NCBI RefSeq assembly: GCF_012913485.1
Contig: NZ_CP051774.1
Coordinates: 1,736,001-1,800,000, forward strand
Reading direction: 5' to 3'
Origin: Luteolibacter luteus
GTDB lineage: Bacteria; Verrucomicrobiota; Verrucomicrobiia; Verrucomicrobiales; Akkermansiaceae
Length of the DNA: 64,000 bases
Part shown: positions 1 through 8,768 of the stretch, piece by piece
How the letters are laid out: every line of letters begins with the position of its first letter
How positions within the stretch are numbered: the stretch's first letter is position 1
Position numbers and translations under genes: made by a program
The notes under the pieces: generated by a model
What the model was told of the DNA's origin: nothing
The model's input: only the letters and a program-made list of their open reading frames with translations
The model's database searches: none

Positions 1-627
1 GCTTTCGCCGGTGCAGCTGCTCTTGCCCTCTGCTGGGTAGGTGCCGCGGTGGTCGCGATGGTCCGCCAGCCGGAGTGGGCCTTCAATGCATCGGATGCCC
101 AGGTGGGCAAACAGCGCCTCAGCATGGTGACCTCCGAGCGCACCCGCATTGATCACTGGGACAATCTGCTGGAGGACCGGTCCAAGGCTTGGGTCTCCAT
201 GGAATTGCTCTCCATCATGTTCCCGGAGAAGAGCGGCTTCCTAGCCAAGAGCTTCAACCACACGATCCGCACCGAATCCACGCCGGGTCAGGCGAAGGCC
301 GGCTTCATCAAGGAGTGGAAGATCACCGGGCTCGCCCGTGAACAAGCGCTCGAGCGTCTCGCGACGCTCAACACCCGCGACGGTATCTCGGCGGTCTTCA
401 GCGAAGTGGCGAAGGTCACCGGCAACGGAGCTTTCCGCCCCGACATGCCGAGCCGCAGCCTGGTGGTAAACGTGCGCACCTTGGAGAACTCCGGCTACAA
501 GCCGGGACCAGAGGACGAAATGAACGCCTTGGATGAGGCGACCTATCCTTTCTCCTTCGATCTCACGATCACCCAGCGCTTCGAATCATCCGATCCGATG
601 GCGGTAACCGCTTCCAAGGCTCCCTAA
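1..627 (+). CDS. Type IV pilus inner-membrane protein in PilN position (5' partial)
   Basis: Frame 1 is open from the first base, so the true start lies upstream of the window. A GTG at 49 exists but would remove most of the hydrophobic stretch. The first ~21 residues form a single membrane helix; the remaining ~185 are charged helical and then beta-rich sequence, as expected of a bitopic protein with a periplasmic domain. It lies 19 bases upstream of a second bitopic protein, then a periplasmic protein and a secretin, which is the order PilN-PilO-PilP-PilQ. Akkermansia has a comparable set at Amuc_1098-1102. The PilN label rests on order and topology, not on a recognised motif, so the family is inferred. 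Confidence 0.6.
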   Translation, partial: AFAGAAALALCWVGAAVVAMVRQPEWAFNASDAQVGKQRLSMVTSERTRIDHWDNLLEDRSKAWVSMELLSIMFPEKSGFLAKSFNHTIRTESTPGQAKAGFIKEWKITGLAREQALERLATLNTRDGISAVFSEVAKVTGNGAFRPDMPSRSLVVNVRTLENSGYKPGPEDEMNALDEATYPFSFDLTITQRFESSDPMAVTASKAP

Positions 628-646
628 CCCCCTCCGACCCACCACC

Positions 647-1180
647 ATGTTTTACCGTCAATCCATCGTCGTCTTCGGCTTCGTGCTGCCGGCAGCGATC
701 TGCGCCGCGGTCGTTGGAGGCGGGATCGCCTTGAAGGCAAAGGCGAGTTCGTCCTTCCAGGAGAAGCAGGCTCTCTACAAGTCTTCCGAAACGAACCGCG
801 CCGGTTCCCAGAGCATCGAAGCCGTCATCAGCAAGAAGCGTGAACACGTGGAGCGCTGGAAGGCCCAGATGGAAAAGGAAACTTCGAATGCGATCACTTC
901 CCATCTCAAGGAGATCGGCGACAAGCTGCCTCCGAAGGAATTCCAGCAGACCGCGTTTGAACGTCCCAATTCCGGGGGCGGTTTCGCGACTGCTTCCGCC
1001 CAACCTTCCTCCCAAGTCCGTCTCGCGTTCCGCGCGACTTATCGTTCCATGCAAAAGGCATTCATCGAACTGGAAACGATGATGCCGCAGCTCCAACTGC
1101 AGGAGTTGAAGATCGAGCCGAGCACGTCCTCGACCTCGACGATGAACTTCCAGGTCACCTACACCGCTTGGGAAAAATGA
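647..1180 (+). CDS. Type IV pilus inner-membrane protein in PilO position
   Basis: This 177-residue protein has an N-terminal membrane helix (about residues 7-29), a charged helical, coiled-coil-like segment (about 35-100), and a short beta/alpha C-terminal part. That is the layout of PilO, which pairs with PilN to form the inner-membrane alignment complex linking the cytoplasmic pilus machinery to the secretin. The ATG at 647 follows the previous stop by 19 bases. Its stop codon overlaps the ATG of the next gene (ATGA at 1177-1180), which indicates translational coupling. The sequence itself carries no diagnostic motif, so the assignment comes from topology and gene order. Akkermansia Amuc_1100 occupies a similar place, but no homology was tested. 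Confidence 0.6.
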   Translation: MFYRQSIVVFGFVLPAAICAAVVGGGIALKAKASSSFQEKQALYKSSETNRAGSQSIEAVISKKREHVERWKAQMEKETSNAITSHLKEIGDKLPPKEFQQTAFERPNSGGGFATASAQPSSQVRLAFRATYRSMQKAFIELETMMPQLQLQELKIEPSTSSTSTMNFQVTYTAWEK

Positions 1181-1950
1181 AGGCAACTCCCCAAATCAGA
1201 CCATACCTGCTCGCGCTGGGGGCCCTTTGCCTCCTCGCGGGTCCGGCACTTTCACAGTCTGCCGAAGGATTCGACACCTCCGATCTGGGCACGCCCGCCG
1301 ATCTGCCGGCAGCGGAGCCGGCAGCGGCAGGAACTCCTCACGCACCCGCAGCTCCGGCTCCTGCAGCTGCAGCCCCGGCTGCCGCGAAGCCGGAAGCTCC
1401 TGCAGCTCCCGCGGGTCCCTCGCGCTATGCGGGCACCGGTCCGGAGCTGGCAGCCTACGTCGACAGCTTCGTCAAGATGACGTCGATCCGCACGCGCACC
1501 ACCGACCCCTTCGGCCGCTATCAGGATCCGGAGTTCAAGGCTCCGGAACCAAAGATCATCAATTCTAACAAGAAGGCCATCCCGCGGGCTGCTCCGCCCG
1601 TTCCCTTCTCGGATGTGGTGGCTTCGATCCAGGTGAACATGGTGATTCCTTCCCAGAAGCGCTTCCTGGTGAGCACACCCGCCGGAGCGCGCAGCCTGAA
1701 GCAAGGAAACGTTTTCCCCATCCAGCTGCCAAACGGCAAGCGGGTCAGGGTCCAGGTCAAGTCCGTGACCGCCACGGAAATCCGCTTTGTAAACCTCGAT
1801 ACCGGAGAGGACGGCGTCGTGAAGCCCGATGTAATGCCAGCCGGCATGCAGCGGGGCACCGCCGGAATCACCGCCCCCGGCATGCAGCCGAGCGGCGCGG
1901 ACGCCCCGCTCGAGATCCAAACCAACGTTCCCCCCATTTCGTCCAACTGA
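1177..1950 (+). CDS. Secreted protein in PilP position, Ala/Pro-rich linker
   Basis: The preferred start is the ATG at 1177, which overlaps the preceding stop by four bases; a TTG nine bases earlier is less likely. The 257-residue product begins with a signal peptide ending near ALS-QS (residues 1-27). An Ala/Pro-rich linker covers about 45-90. A compact beta-rich domain follows at about residues 145-225, with sequence such as VNMVIPSQKRFLVSTP and VRVQVKSVTATEIRFVN. Pilotin and PilP-type proteins share this signal-linker-beta layout and bind the secretin periplasmic domains, which fits its place just before pilQ. There is no lipobox Cys, unlike classical PilP. The role is inferred from position. 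Confidence 0.5.
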   Translation: MKATPQIRPYLLALGALCLLAGPALSQSAEGFDTSDLGTPADLPAAEPAAAGTPHAPAAPAPAAAAPAAAKPEAPAAPAGPSRYAGTGPELAAYVDSFVKMTSIRTRTTDPFGRYQDPEFKAPEPKIINSNKKAIPRAAPPVPFSDVVASIQVNMVIPSQKRFLVSTPAGARSLKQGNVFPIQLPNGKRVRVQVKSVTATEIRFVNLDTGEDGVVKPDVMPAGMQRGTAGITAPGMQPSGADAPLEIQTNVPPISSN

Positions 1951-1996
1951 GAGATCTCCCCGACTAACTTGCTGTCCCACACTACACACACCTGAC

Positions 1997-3853
1997 ATGA
2001 AGCCTGCAATCGCCGTCGCCACGCTGCTGGCCCTGCCAATGCCTTTTGTCTCCGCGCAGGAGAACGGACTCGCCGTCGGCCCCGCCGAATCGAGCGATAC
2101 TGCCGTGCCTGATCTTCCGCCACCTGCACCGGCACCCGCGCCGCCGGCACCCGGAGGCCCTGCGGATCTGCCGAACCTGCCTGCGGGACCCGTCGCGCCG
2201 GTAGCACCCGGTGCCCCGGTCGAACCGGTCGCGCCACCTGTCACTCCTGAAGCCCCGGCCGGCCAAGCTCCCGCTGCGGGAGGCGATGCCGCTGCCGCAG
2301 CAGGCGGGCAGGAGATCCAGGAATCGGAGGAGGGCTACCTGATCAAGGACGCTCCGATCAACGACATCTTCCAGTTCCTGGCCAAGCAGGCAAACCGCCA
2401 GTATTTCCACAATGCCAAGCTGGCCACGCCCGAATACCGGGTGACGGGACACTTGAACGACGGCAATCCTCTCCAACAGATGGAGGAGCTCGCCTTCATG
2501 TATGGTCTCACGCTCTACACGAAGGGGAATACGATCTATGCTCTCAGCCAGGCCCAGCTCAGCCAGTTGCCGAGCGCTGAATTCACCTACCAGCTCCGCT
2601 ACCTGCGCCCGACGGACATCGAGCCGATCAAGGCCTTGATCCAGCCGATGCTCACTCCGGGCACTGGCATCGTGAACTTCGAACCGAAGACGAACACGAT
2701 CGTCATCATCGACACCGCCCACCGGATCGAGCAGGCACGCAGCCTTCTCCACAACATCGACCAGGCAAAAGGCCAGATCGTGGTGGAAACCAAGATCCTC
2801 CGCATCAACAGCCAGGCGGCGGAGCGGACCGGCGTTGACTGGTCCTCCTCACTCGGGGCCAACGGCACACCGATCGAGGTGGTGCGCAGCTTGAACAGCG
2901 TCTTCGGCCTGAAGAGTTCATGGGATACGGAAGTCACCAACGGCAGCACGTCTGGAAACTCCCTCATCACCAAGGAAATCCCGGGAGCCGCGAACAACGT
3001 CGTGCTTTCCCCGGTTCAGCTGAACGGTGTTCTTCGCGCCTTGGCCGAAGGGAATTTCGCGACCCAGGTGTCCAACCCGACCCTCATCACCGAGGACAAC
3101 GAACAGGGCACGATCGCCATCATCGACCGCGTCCCGATCATCACCGCCACGGTGACCGAGAGCGATAGCGGCACGAACATCTCCGAAGAAGTCCGCTACA
3201 AGATCGACAGCTCGGACAAGACCATCTCCGAAGATCCGGAGAAGCACCGTGAAGTGGGTATCTCCGTGGTGGTCACCCCCACCCTCCTGCCGGATGGCAC
3301 CGTGCGCATGCGCCTGCGTCCTCGCTCCTCGCAGATCGTGGAGCAGGTGCGCGGCCAATCGGGCAACCTCTATCCCCGCGTGACGGAATCCATGATCGAG
3401 TCCATGTCCCGCGTGCCGGACGGCCACTCGTTGGTCATCGGCGGCTTCTACGGCGAAGTGGAAAGCAAGAACAACAACAAGGTCCCGCTTCTCGGCGAGG
3501 TGCCGATGCTGAACTTCTTCTTCAAGAGCAAGGAGACGGTGAAGGAAAACTCCAGCCTTGTCTTCATCGTCACTCCCACCTCCTACGACCCTTCCAGCAA
3601 GGCGGCCACCGCCCGGCAAACAAGCCGGATCCATCGCAATGCGAGCCTGCCTCAGGACCACGATTGGGTTGATCCCGAGTGCAATCCGGGCCCTGCGCAC
3701 GAGCCGAACCTGCGCCGCGGCCTGCGCGATCTCCGGCCGACCCAGGCCCCTTACTACCCGACGGAGGCGGAACTCCATGAGACATCCGCGCCGGCGCCGG
3801 CACCCGCTCCGGCTCCTGCCAAAGCCCGTGTGATCAAGGGCGGCAGGAAGTAA
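1997..3853 (+). CDS. pilQ: Type IV pilus secretin PilQ
   Basis: This 618-residue outer-membrane channel protein should form the multimeric gated ring through which the pilus leaves the cell. A signal peptide (MKPAIAVATLLALPMPFVSA) is followed by a long Pro/Ala-rich linker (about 30-105) and an N0/STN-like domain starting near residue 115. An N1 domain follows at about 195-255 (RYLRPTDIEPIKALIQP). The secretin domain runs from about 334 to 535 and contains QVSNPTLITEDNEQGTI and the hallmark VPDGHSLVIGGFYGEVE, ending with VPLLGEVPMLNFFFKS and LVFIVTP. The C-terminus is a short Ala/Pro repeat. A hairpin terminator sits directly downstream. Akkermansia Amuc_1098 is the counterpart by layout. Confidence 0.92.
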   Translation: MKPAIAVATLLALPMPFVSAQENGLAVGPAESSDTAVPDLPPPAPAPAPPAPGGPADLPNLPAGPVAPVAPGAPVEPVAPPVTPEAPAGQAPAAGGDAAAAAGGQEIQESEEGYLIKDAPINDIFQFLAKQANRQYFHNAKLATPEYRVTGHLNDGNPLQQMEELAFMYGLTLYTKGNTIYALSQAQLSQLPSAEFTYQLRYLRPTDIEPIKALIQPMLTPGTGIVNFEPKTNTIVIIDTAHRIEQARSLLHNIDQAKGQIVVETKILRINSQAAERTGVDWSSSLGANGTPIEVVRSLNSVFGLKSSWDTEVTNGSTSGNSLITKEIPGAANNVVLSPVQLNGVLRALAEGNFATQVSNPTLITEDNEQGTIAIIDRVPIITATVTESDSGTNISEEVRYKIDSSDKTISEDPEKHREVGISVVVTPTLLPDGTVRMRLRPRSSQIVEQVRGQSGNLYPRVTESMIESMSRVPDGHSLVIGGFYGEVESKNNNKVPLLGEVPMLNFFFKSKETVKENSSLVFIVTPTSYDPSSKAATARQTSRIHRNASLPQDHDWVDPECNPGPAHEPNLRRGLRDLRPTQAPYYPTEAELHETSAPAPAPAPAPAKARVIKGGRK

Positions 3854-3861
3854 GGAAAGCA

Positions 3862-3895
3862 GGCGGAGGCGAAGGCCTCCGCCACGCTGTTTTTT
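3862..3895 (+). terminator. Intrinsic terminator/attenuator between pilQ and downstream genes
   Basis: A perfect 9-bp stem (GGCGGAGGC at 3862-3870 pairing with 3875-3883), a 4-base loop, and a run of six T at 3890-3895 lie 8 bases after the pilQ stop. The next rightward gene starts at 3911. It probably lowers transcription of pilB and later genes relative to the secretin set, or ends the first transcript. Confidence 0.75.
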
Positions 3896-3910
3896 CCCAG
3901 CACCGGCACC

Positions 3911-4486
3911 ATGTCATCCCCCACACAAGCCATGCACGAACAGCCGGGGCGCAAGCACGGCGACATCGGCGAACTTCTTCGGATCTGCCTGGATCAAACG
4001 ATCCAGGCGATCCAAGCCACCGGCATCGCATCCGATACCGAGATCGCGCGCACCCGCGTGAACTTCGAGCGGGCCGTGGCAAAGGATGAACCGATGGACG
4101 TCCTTGAAATCCTGGCACGCGTGCAGGGATCGGAAGAGGAACACATCGGCTCGGACGTGGCCCGCATTTCTCATGCGGTCTCTTCCGTGATCCATCCTTC
4201 CCCACCCCTCATTCCCTTTGCCGGCAAGCTGATCGCCCCTTCCGCCTTCTATGAATCCTTCGACCACCTGCACAAGGTCGCCCGTGCCCTGCTGGCACCG
4301 GTGATCTATGCGGAAGATACCGACGCCGTGGGCACCGGGGCCCTCAATCCGGTGGCTGCACGTATCATGGCGGATGAGATCCTTTCCACGGTGGACCGCC
4401 GCTTCGGCATCAAGCCCTTCGTCACTTCGGTGCGCATGGATTACGAGAGCTGGAGCTTCCTAACCCGCAAACATTTCGGACTGTGA
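3911..4486 (+). CDS. Unknown helical cytoplasmic protein in pilus operon
   Basis: I do not recognise this 191-residue protein. It has no signal peptide and no membrane segment and looks largely alpha-helical. Its ATG at 3911 comes 15 bases after the hairpin terminator that follows pilQ. Its stop overlaps the GTG start of pilB by four bases (GTGA at 4483-4486), so the two are probably translated together. The coupling suggests a cytoplasmic partner of the assembly ATPase, but nothing in the sequence shows a nucleotide-binding or metal-binding motif. Composition matches the neighbours, so there is no sign of recent transfer. Confidence 0.8.
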   Translation: MSSPTQAMHEQPGRKHGDIGELLRICLDQTIQAIQATGIASDTEIARTRVNFERAVAKDEPMDVLEILARVQGSEEEHIGSDVARISHAVSSVIHPSPPLIPFAGKLIAPSAFYESFDHLHKVARALLAPVIYAEDTDAVGTGALNPVAARIMADEILSTVDRRFGIKPFVTSVRMDYESWSFLTRKHFGL

Positions 4487-6177
4487 TCGACTTCGACAGC
4501 ATGTCTTTCAACGAGCTCATCAGCGGGCAGATCATGCGCGCGCTGGCGATGCATGATCCACAGTACGCCGAGCTTTCCCACGACCAGGTGGCAAACCGCG
4601 TGACTCGCTATTGCTTCATGGGAGCGGTGGCGAAGATCAACGGCCTGCCCTTCTTCCCGAAGGTCGCCGAATTCTGCGATGGCTCGCTGCACACTTACTG
4701 CGACCCCACGGTCCTCACCCGCGGCCTTTTCAGCCCGCTGTGCGTGACCGGGGACAAGCTGGTGGTGGCGGTGGCCAATCCCTGGAGCCCGCTTCCCGAC
4801 GAGTATCTGGCACCCCGGTTCCCGGACCTTGAGATCGTCAAGATCGTCACGCTGGCCTCCGAAATCGCCCGTGCCATCGAGTCCGTGGCAATCAGCTCCG
4901 GCCCGAACCGGTCGGATCTGGAAGCTATCGACGTGGAGGATCTCGGCGATGACATCCGCGACTTCGACGTGACCACGGATTACTCCGAGCCGATGGCCCA
5001 GCTCGTGGCCACGGTCATGGCGGATGCCGTGAAAGGCCGGGCCTCGGACATCCACTTCAAGGTGGAAAAGGAGTCCTTCTACTATGCCTACCGTGTCGAT
5101 GGTGACATCGGGCCAAAGGTCGAGATCCCGATGAAGCTGAAGGACCGCCTGGATGCCTTCCTGCTGAACCTGATGAAGCTGCCGACGGAAATCCGAGCCA
5201 CCGCGCCGGGCATCTCGGGCCGCTTCACCATCTCCTATTTCCACCGGCCGATCGACATCCGCTATGAGCGCCACCGCACTTACCGCGGCTACCACGTTAC
5301 GATGCGTCTGCTCGACAAGAGCAACATCAACGTAACGCTGGGCAAGGGCACCCTGGCCTTCGACGAAGAGACGCTTTTCGAACTCAGCAAGGTGATGCGC
5401 GTTCCCGCGGGAATCATCGTCATGTCCGGTCCCACGGGTTCCGGCAAGTCGACCACGTTGAACGCCATCCTCCGCGAGCTGAACCGGCCGGACGTGAACA
5501 TCCTCACGCTGGAAAACCCGGTGGAAGACGAAGTCCCCGGCATCACTCATTGCGACCTCCGCAGCGCGAAGGAGTTCAAGCCGATGATCGCTTCCTTCAT
5601 GCGTTCCGACCCGGACATTATCCTCATGGGTGAGGTTCGCGACATCGAGTCCGCCGAGCTTGCAATCGAAGCGGCGGTGACGGGTCACAAGGTGCTCACC
5701 ACGATTCACACGCCGCGTGCGTCGCAGATCATCGAGCGCTTCGAGCAGCTCGGCATCGAGCGCTGGAAGATCGCCCAGACGCTGAAGGCAGCCTGTGCCC
5801 AACGTCTCGTCAAATTGCTCTGCCCTTACTGCAAGGAAGCCAAGCACGGCATTTCCGAGCTGAACCGCAGGACCTTCAACCTCGATGAGTCCTGGGGAGA
5901 CATCCCTATCTTTGAAGCGAAGCCGGGCGGTTGCCCGGAATGCCGCTACTCCGGCTACAACGGCCGAACCGCCATCCTCGAAATTATTCCCATCACCCCG
6001 AAGACCTCGGACATGCTCTCGAAGGGAGAAATCTCCCCCTACGAACTGGAAGTGAAAATCCAGGAAGAAGGAAAGCTGCCGAACCTGCGCCGCAGCGGCC
6101 TGCGCCTGCTCCGCGAAGGCAAGACGGACATCGAAGCCGTATCCAAGGTCATCGACATGACTTACACCGATGAGTAG
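4483..6177 (+). CDS. pilB: Type IV pilus assembly ATPase PilB
   Basis: This 564-residue GspE/PilB-family hexameric ATPase powers pilus extension at the inner face of the membrane. An N-terminal MshEN-like region covers about 40-140. The core has the Asp-box region (ASDIHFKVE), Walker A GPTGSGKST at 316-324, Walker B-type DPDIILMGEVRD from residue 376, and the His box TGHKVLTTIHT. Two CxxC pairs, C447/C450 and C484/C487, match the zinc-binding tetracysteine typical of extension ATPases and missing from PilT retraction ATPases. The GTG at 4483 gives a four-base overlap with the previous gene; an ATG at 4501 is the alternative start. pilC overlaps its 3' end by eight bases. Confidence 0.93.
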   Translation: MIDFDSMSFNELISGQIMRALAMHDPQYAELSHDQVANRVTRYCFMGAVAKINGLPFFPKVAEFCDGSLHTYCDPTVLTRGLFSPLCVTGDKLVVAVANPWSPLPDEYLAPRFPDLEIVKIVTLASEIARAIESVAISSGPNRSDLEAIDVEDLGDDIRDFDVTTDYSEPMAQLVATVMADAVKGRASDIHFKVEKESFYYAYRVDGDIGPKVEIPMKLKDRLDAFLLNLMKLPTEIRATAPGISGRFTISYFHRPIDIRYERHRTYRGYHVTMRLLDKSNINVTLGKGTLAFDEETLFELSKVMRVPAGIIVMSGPTGSGKSTTLNAILRELNRPDVNILTLENPVEDEVPGITHCDLRSAKEFKPMIASFMRSDPDIILMGEVRDIESAELAIEAAVTGHKVLTTIHTPRASQIIERFEQLGIERWKIAQTLKAACAQRLVKLLCPYCKEAKHGISELNRRTFNLDESWGDIPIFEAKPGGCPECRYSGYNGRTAILEIIPITPKTSDMLSKGEISPYELEVKIQEEGKLPNLRRSGLRLLREGKTDIEAVSKVIDMTYTDE

Positions 6178-7321
6178 CGCCACCGCAGCCAGCACCGCAG
6201 CCAAGCCGGGACCCGGAGGAAAGCCGGAGGCCCAGCCGCAACAGGCGTCATTCAGCTTCCTCAGGGCCTCGCAGACCAAGGAGTTCAAGAAGAAGACGCT
6301 GATCAATCTCTTCCGCGGCATCAGCTCGATGCTCCGCGCCCAGATCAACACCGCGGACGCTCTCAAGTACTACGGCCAAGGTCTGAACGACAAGGTGATG
6401 GCTGACACGCTTTCCAAGATCCGGGACGAGATCAACTCGGGCGTCAGTGTTCATGAAGCCTTCAAGCGCACCGGCCGCTTCAGCGACATGGTGGTAGGCC
6501 TGATCCAGGCAGGTAGCGATGCCGGCCAGCTCCACGAGGCCTTCAAGTCCCTGGCTTCCCGCTTCACCAGCGAACTCCACTTCCAGAAGGCCATCCGCAA
6601 GGCGACGCTGATGCCCACCGTCATTATCTCCGTCCTCATCGGTGCCTTCATCACCTCCCAGGTGAAGATCGTCCCGCAGGTGGAAGAGATGCTTTCCGGT
6701 GTCGGTGCCAAGCCGGACGGCATGACTGCTATCTCCTTCAAGGTTTCCCACATCACCCAGTCCATCTGGCCGGTCGTGGTGCTGTCCCTGATCGGAACCG
6801 GAATCACCATCTGGCGTTCCGAGAAAGTACGGAACTTCCTGCTCGGCCTCGCGATGTCGAAGTGGCGCTTGCTGCGCCTTCTCATCCAGAGCCTCCGCCA
6901 GATGACCTTCCTCGCAACGATCAAACTTCTCCACGGAAACGGGATCAACCTCGCGAAGTCTATCCGCGTCTCCGCGAACAGTGTGAAGGGAACTCCCTAT
7001 TACCAAGAGCTGCGCGACGCTGCTGACAAGTATGAACACTCCGGTGTTCCTCTTTCCACTGCCTTCGCGAAGTACACCTCGGTGGATTCGCAGGTGGTCC
7101 ACATGCTCTCGATCGGCGAGAAGTCGGCATCCTTGGATGCCCAGCTGGATATGCTTTCGCAGATGTATGAGGAGGACAGCGAGAACTACATGGCCGCCTT
7201 CACCGCGGCGGTCAGCTTCATCGTGCTGATCCTCGCCGTGTTCCTTATCGCCGCCGTATTCATCGGAACCTTCCTGCCGATCTTCCTCATGGGTCCGAAG
7301 ATGATGAATGCCAACATGTAA
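6170..7321 (+). CDS. pilC: Type IV pilus inner-membrane platform protein PilC
   Basis: This 383-residue GspF/PilC family protein is the membrane platform on which PilB acts to feed pilin into the growing filament. It has two repeated cytoplasmic helical domains (about 40-150 and 235-340). Membrane segments lie near 150-167, 197-215 and 344-376, the usual topology for the family. The motif GxxLxxAFK in the first repeat and LSIGEKSASLDAQL in the second are characteristic. The ATG at 6170 lies inside the end of pilB (eight-base overlap), so expression is coupled. An Ala/Pro-rich, disordered N-terminus of about 35 residues precedes the first domain. Confidence 0.92.
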   Translation: MSSATAASTAAKPGPGGKPEAQPQQASFSFLRASQTKEFKKKTLINLFRGISSMLRAQINTADALKYYGQGLNDKVMADTLSKIRDEINSGVSVHEAFKRTGRFSDMVVGLIQAGSDAGQLHEAFKSLASRFTSELHFQKAIRKATLMPTVIISVLIGAFITSQVKIVPQVEEMLSGVGAKPDGMTAISFKVSHITQSIWPVVVLSLIGTGITIWRSEKVRNFLLGLAMSKWRLLRLLIQSLRQMTFLATIKLLHGNGINLAKSIRVSANSVKGTPYYQELRDAADKYEHSGVPLSTAFAKYTSVDSQVVHMLSIGEKSASLDAQLDMLSQMYEEDSENYMAAFTAAVSFIVLILAVFLIAAVFIGTFLPIFLMGPKMMNANM

Positions 7322-7340
7322 GGGGCTCGCCCCCCCTTAC
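7318..7340 (+). other. Hairpin across the pilC stop codon
   Basis: The octamer GTAAGGGG at 7318-7325 pairs perfectly with CCCCTTAC at 7333-7340 around a 7-base loop; the TAA stop lies in the left arm. No T-run follows, so this is more likely an RNA-stability or partial-termination element than a classical terminator. Confidence 0.4.
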
Positions 7341-7364
7341 AAAACACCCATACCCTGACGCCCT

Positions 7365-7778
7365 ATGCAACTTACACGACTCGACCGCTACCTTCGCGAG
7401 CGTTTCGTCTATGAGACGCACATCTACACCTTGCGTCTCCCGGCCACGATCCCTGCCGGTGCCATCGCCGAGGAACTGCCTGAGTCTCCGGGACGCAAGT
7501 TCAAGCACCGCTTCATCCTCCGCAATGACAAGGCGGTGGCCGCACTCGTCGAAGAGCTCCGGAATGCCAACCAGATGTTTACCACCCGCGTGGTGGACCG
7601 CGAGGCATGGTATGTCCCGCTTATCGCGCCGAATGGCAAATCGGTGACCTGGTGGGTGGTCTGGGCTGTCTTCACCGCCATCGGCGTCTTCGGTCTGATC
7701 TACGTCGCCAAGATCGCGTGGGCGAACGACGAACTCCGGAGAAACGTCGGGGAAGCCCTCAAGATCCTGAAAGGCTAA
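7365..7778 (+). CDS. Small membrane protein in pilus operon, unknown
   Basis: This 137-residue protein was not recognised. Residues 1-85 are soluble mixed alpha/beta. A single membrane helix (about 93-117, WWVVWAVFTAIGVFGLIYVA) follows, then a short charged tail. It therefore appears to be a single-pass inner-membrane protein with a soluble N-terminal domain, probably cytoplasmic. It sits between pilC (43 bases upstream, behind a hairpin) and the pilin gene (75 bases downstream), so a role in the platform or in pilin handling is plausible but unproven. Confidence 0.8.
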   Translation: MQLTRLDRYLRERFVYETHIYTLRLPATIPAGAIAEELPESPGRKFKHRFILRNDKAVAALVEELRNANQMFTTRVVDREAWYVPLIAPNGKSVTWWVVWAVFTAIGVFGLIYVAKIAWANDELRRNVGEALKILKG

Positions 7779-7853
7779 GCTAAACCGAGGAGCCGGAACT
7801 TAAGATTTCCGTCTTTTCAAGTACTCTTAATCACCCTAATCTTTGCCTGTCCC

Positions 7854-8279
7854 ATGAAGTCCGCATGTTCCATCCGTCCAGCTCGCAAGGGGTTTACCCT
7901 CATCGAGCTTTCGGTGGTGATCTTCATTCTCATCGCCCTGCTGAGCATGGGCTTCGGAATGTCCAAGTCCATCGACAAGTGGAAGAAGGGCAAGGAGGCT
8001 TCCGAAACCTTGCGCTCGGTCTACACGGCGCAACGCCTCTACTTGGCGGACCATCCGACGGTCGCGGTGAATACGCTGAATCCGACCATGGTGGCACCCT
8101 ATATCCCGAATGGAACCGGGAACACCGTTCCCACCGCGGTTTCGCTCACCAACGCCACGCTCTACGCGAGGGTAAACGTTTCTCCTCCGATCTGGACTAC
8201 CTCTTCCGGCGGCACCAGCGGGACGGCATATGATCCCTCCGGCAGCAGCACGGACTCCCTTTGGGACGTCGGACAATGA
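7854..8279 (+). CDS. Type IV pilin / prepilin
   Basis: This 141-residue protein has the class III signal of type IV pilins. A basic leader ends in RKG, and prepilin peptidase cleavage is expected between G13 and F14. The conserved Glu is at position 5 of the mature form (FTLIE), followed by a ~20-residue hydrophobic helix. The C-terminal domain is Ser/Thr/Gly-rich and has no Cys pair for a disulfide loop. The 75-base spacer upstream is AT-richer than its surroundings and contains a weak promoter-like pair (TTTTCA at 7814-7819, TAATCT at 7837-7842, 17-base spacing). That would allow the abundant pilin its own transcript. Its stop overlaps the ATG of the next gene. Confidence 0.9.
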   Translation: MKSACSIRPARKGFTLIELSVVIFILIALLSMGFGMSKSIDKWKKGKEASETLRSVYTAQRLYLADHPTVAVNTLNPTMVAPYIPNGTGNTVPTAVSLTNATLYARVNVSPPIWTTSSGGTSGTAYDPSGSSTDSLWDVGQ

Positions 8280-8764
8280 AACTCTTCCGCACCCTTGCCG
8301 CCTTCTTCACGCTCGCCCTCGCCAATGCCGGGATCGCGGGTGCAGAGGAGTTCACGGCCATGGGCGAATACGTGATCCGCAGCCAGGTGAAGATCACCGG
8401 CTCCGGCAGGGTGGTGCAGATTCCGATCAAGCCTCTGCCCCTCAAAGTCGAAACCGATGGCGTGACCGTTCGCGTCTCCACCGAGTCGGAATCTGACAAT
8501 TGGTCCACCTTCACCATCTACCGCTCTGATGGCATCGGCCGCCAGAATACCCCCGGAGGACCTCTCGAAGTGGTCCCGGGAGTTCAGGCGACCAGCGACC
8601 ATGGCGGCGTGCACAAACATCTCCGGCTGACGCGGGATACCCTGACTCTCACAGTGTTCCCCGGCGTGTCCGACCAAACCGTGGTAACCCATGCCCTCCT
8701 TGCTCCCCCCGTTGCAAACAAGCCTGCCGGTGAATCCGGCGCGGACTCATCCGCCGCACCTTGA
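8276..8764 (+). CDS. Secreted protein downstream of pilin, unknown
   Basis: The ATG at 8276 overlaps the pilin stop (ATGA) and opens directly into a signal peptide (residues 1-22, cut near GIAGA-EE), so it is preferred to an upstream TTG. The 162-residue product is beta-rich and Ser/Thr-rich, with no Cys and no motif I recognise. It is the first of four closely packed envelope genes after the pilin, which together could be minor components or a surface assembly specific to this lineage. Function is unknown. Confidence 0.8.
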   Translation: MKLFRTLAAFFTLALANAGIAGAEEFTAMGEYVIRSQVKITGSGRVVQIPIKPLPLKVETDGVTVRVSTESESDNWSTFTIYRSDGIGRQNTPGGPLEVVPGVQATSDHGGVHKHLRLTRDTLTLTVFPGVSDQTVVTHALLAPPVANKPAGESGADSSAAP

Positions 8765-8768
8765 ACTC

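Noticed and set aside
1252-2244. 330-codon antisense frame over the PilP and PilQ region
   Set aside because: Gly-rich low-complexity translation of the Pro/Ala-coding linkers on the opposite strand.
4441-6366. 641-codon open frame antisense to pilB
   Set aside because: Shadow of the coding strand: it lacks motifs and has an atypical composition, while pilB has full Walker motifs.
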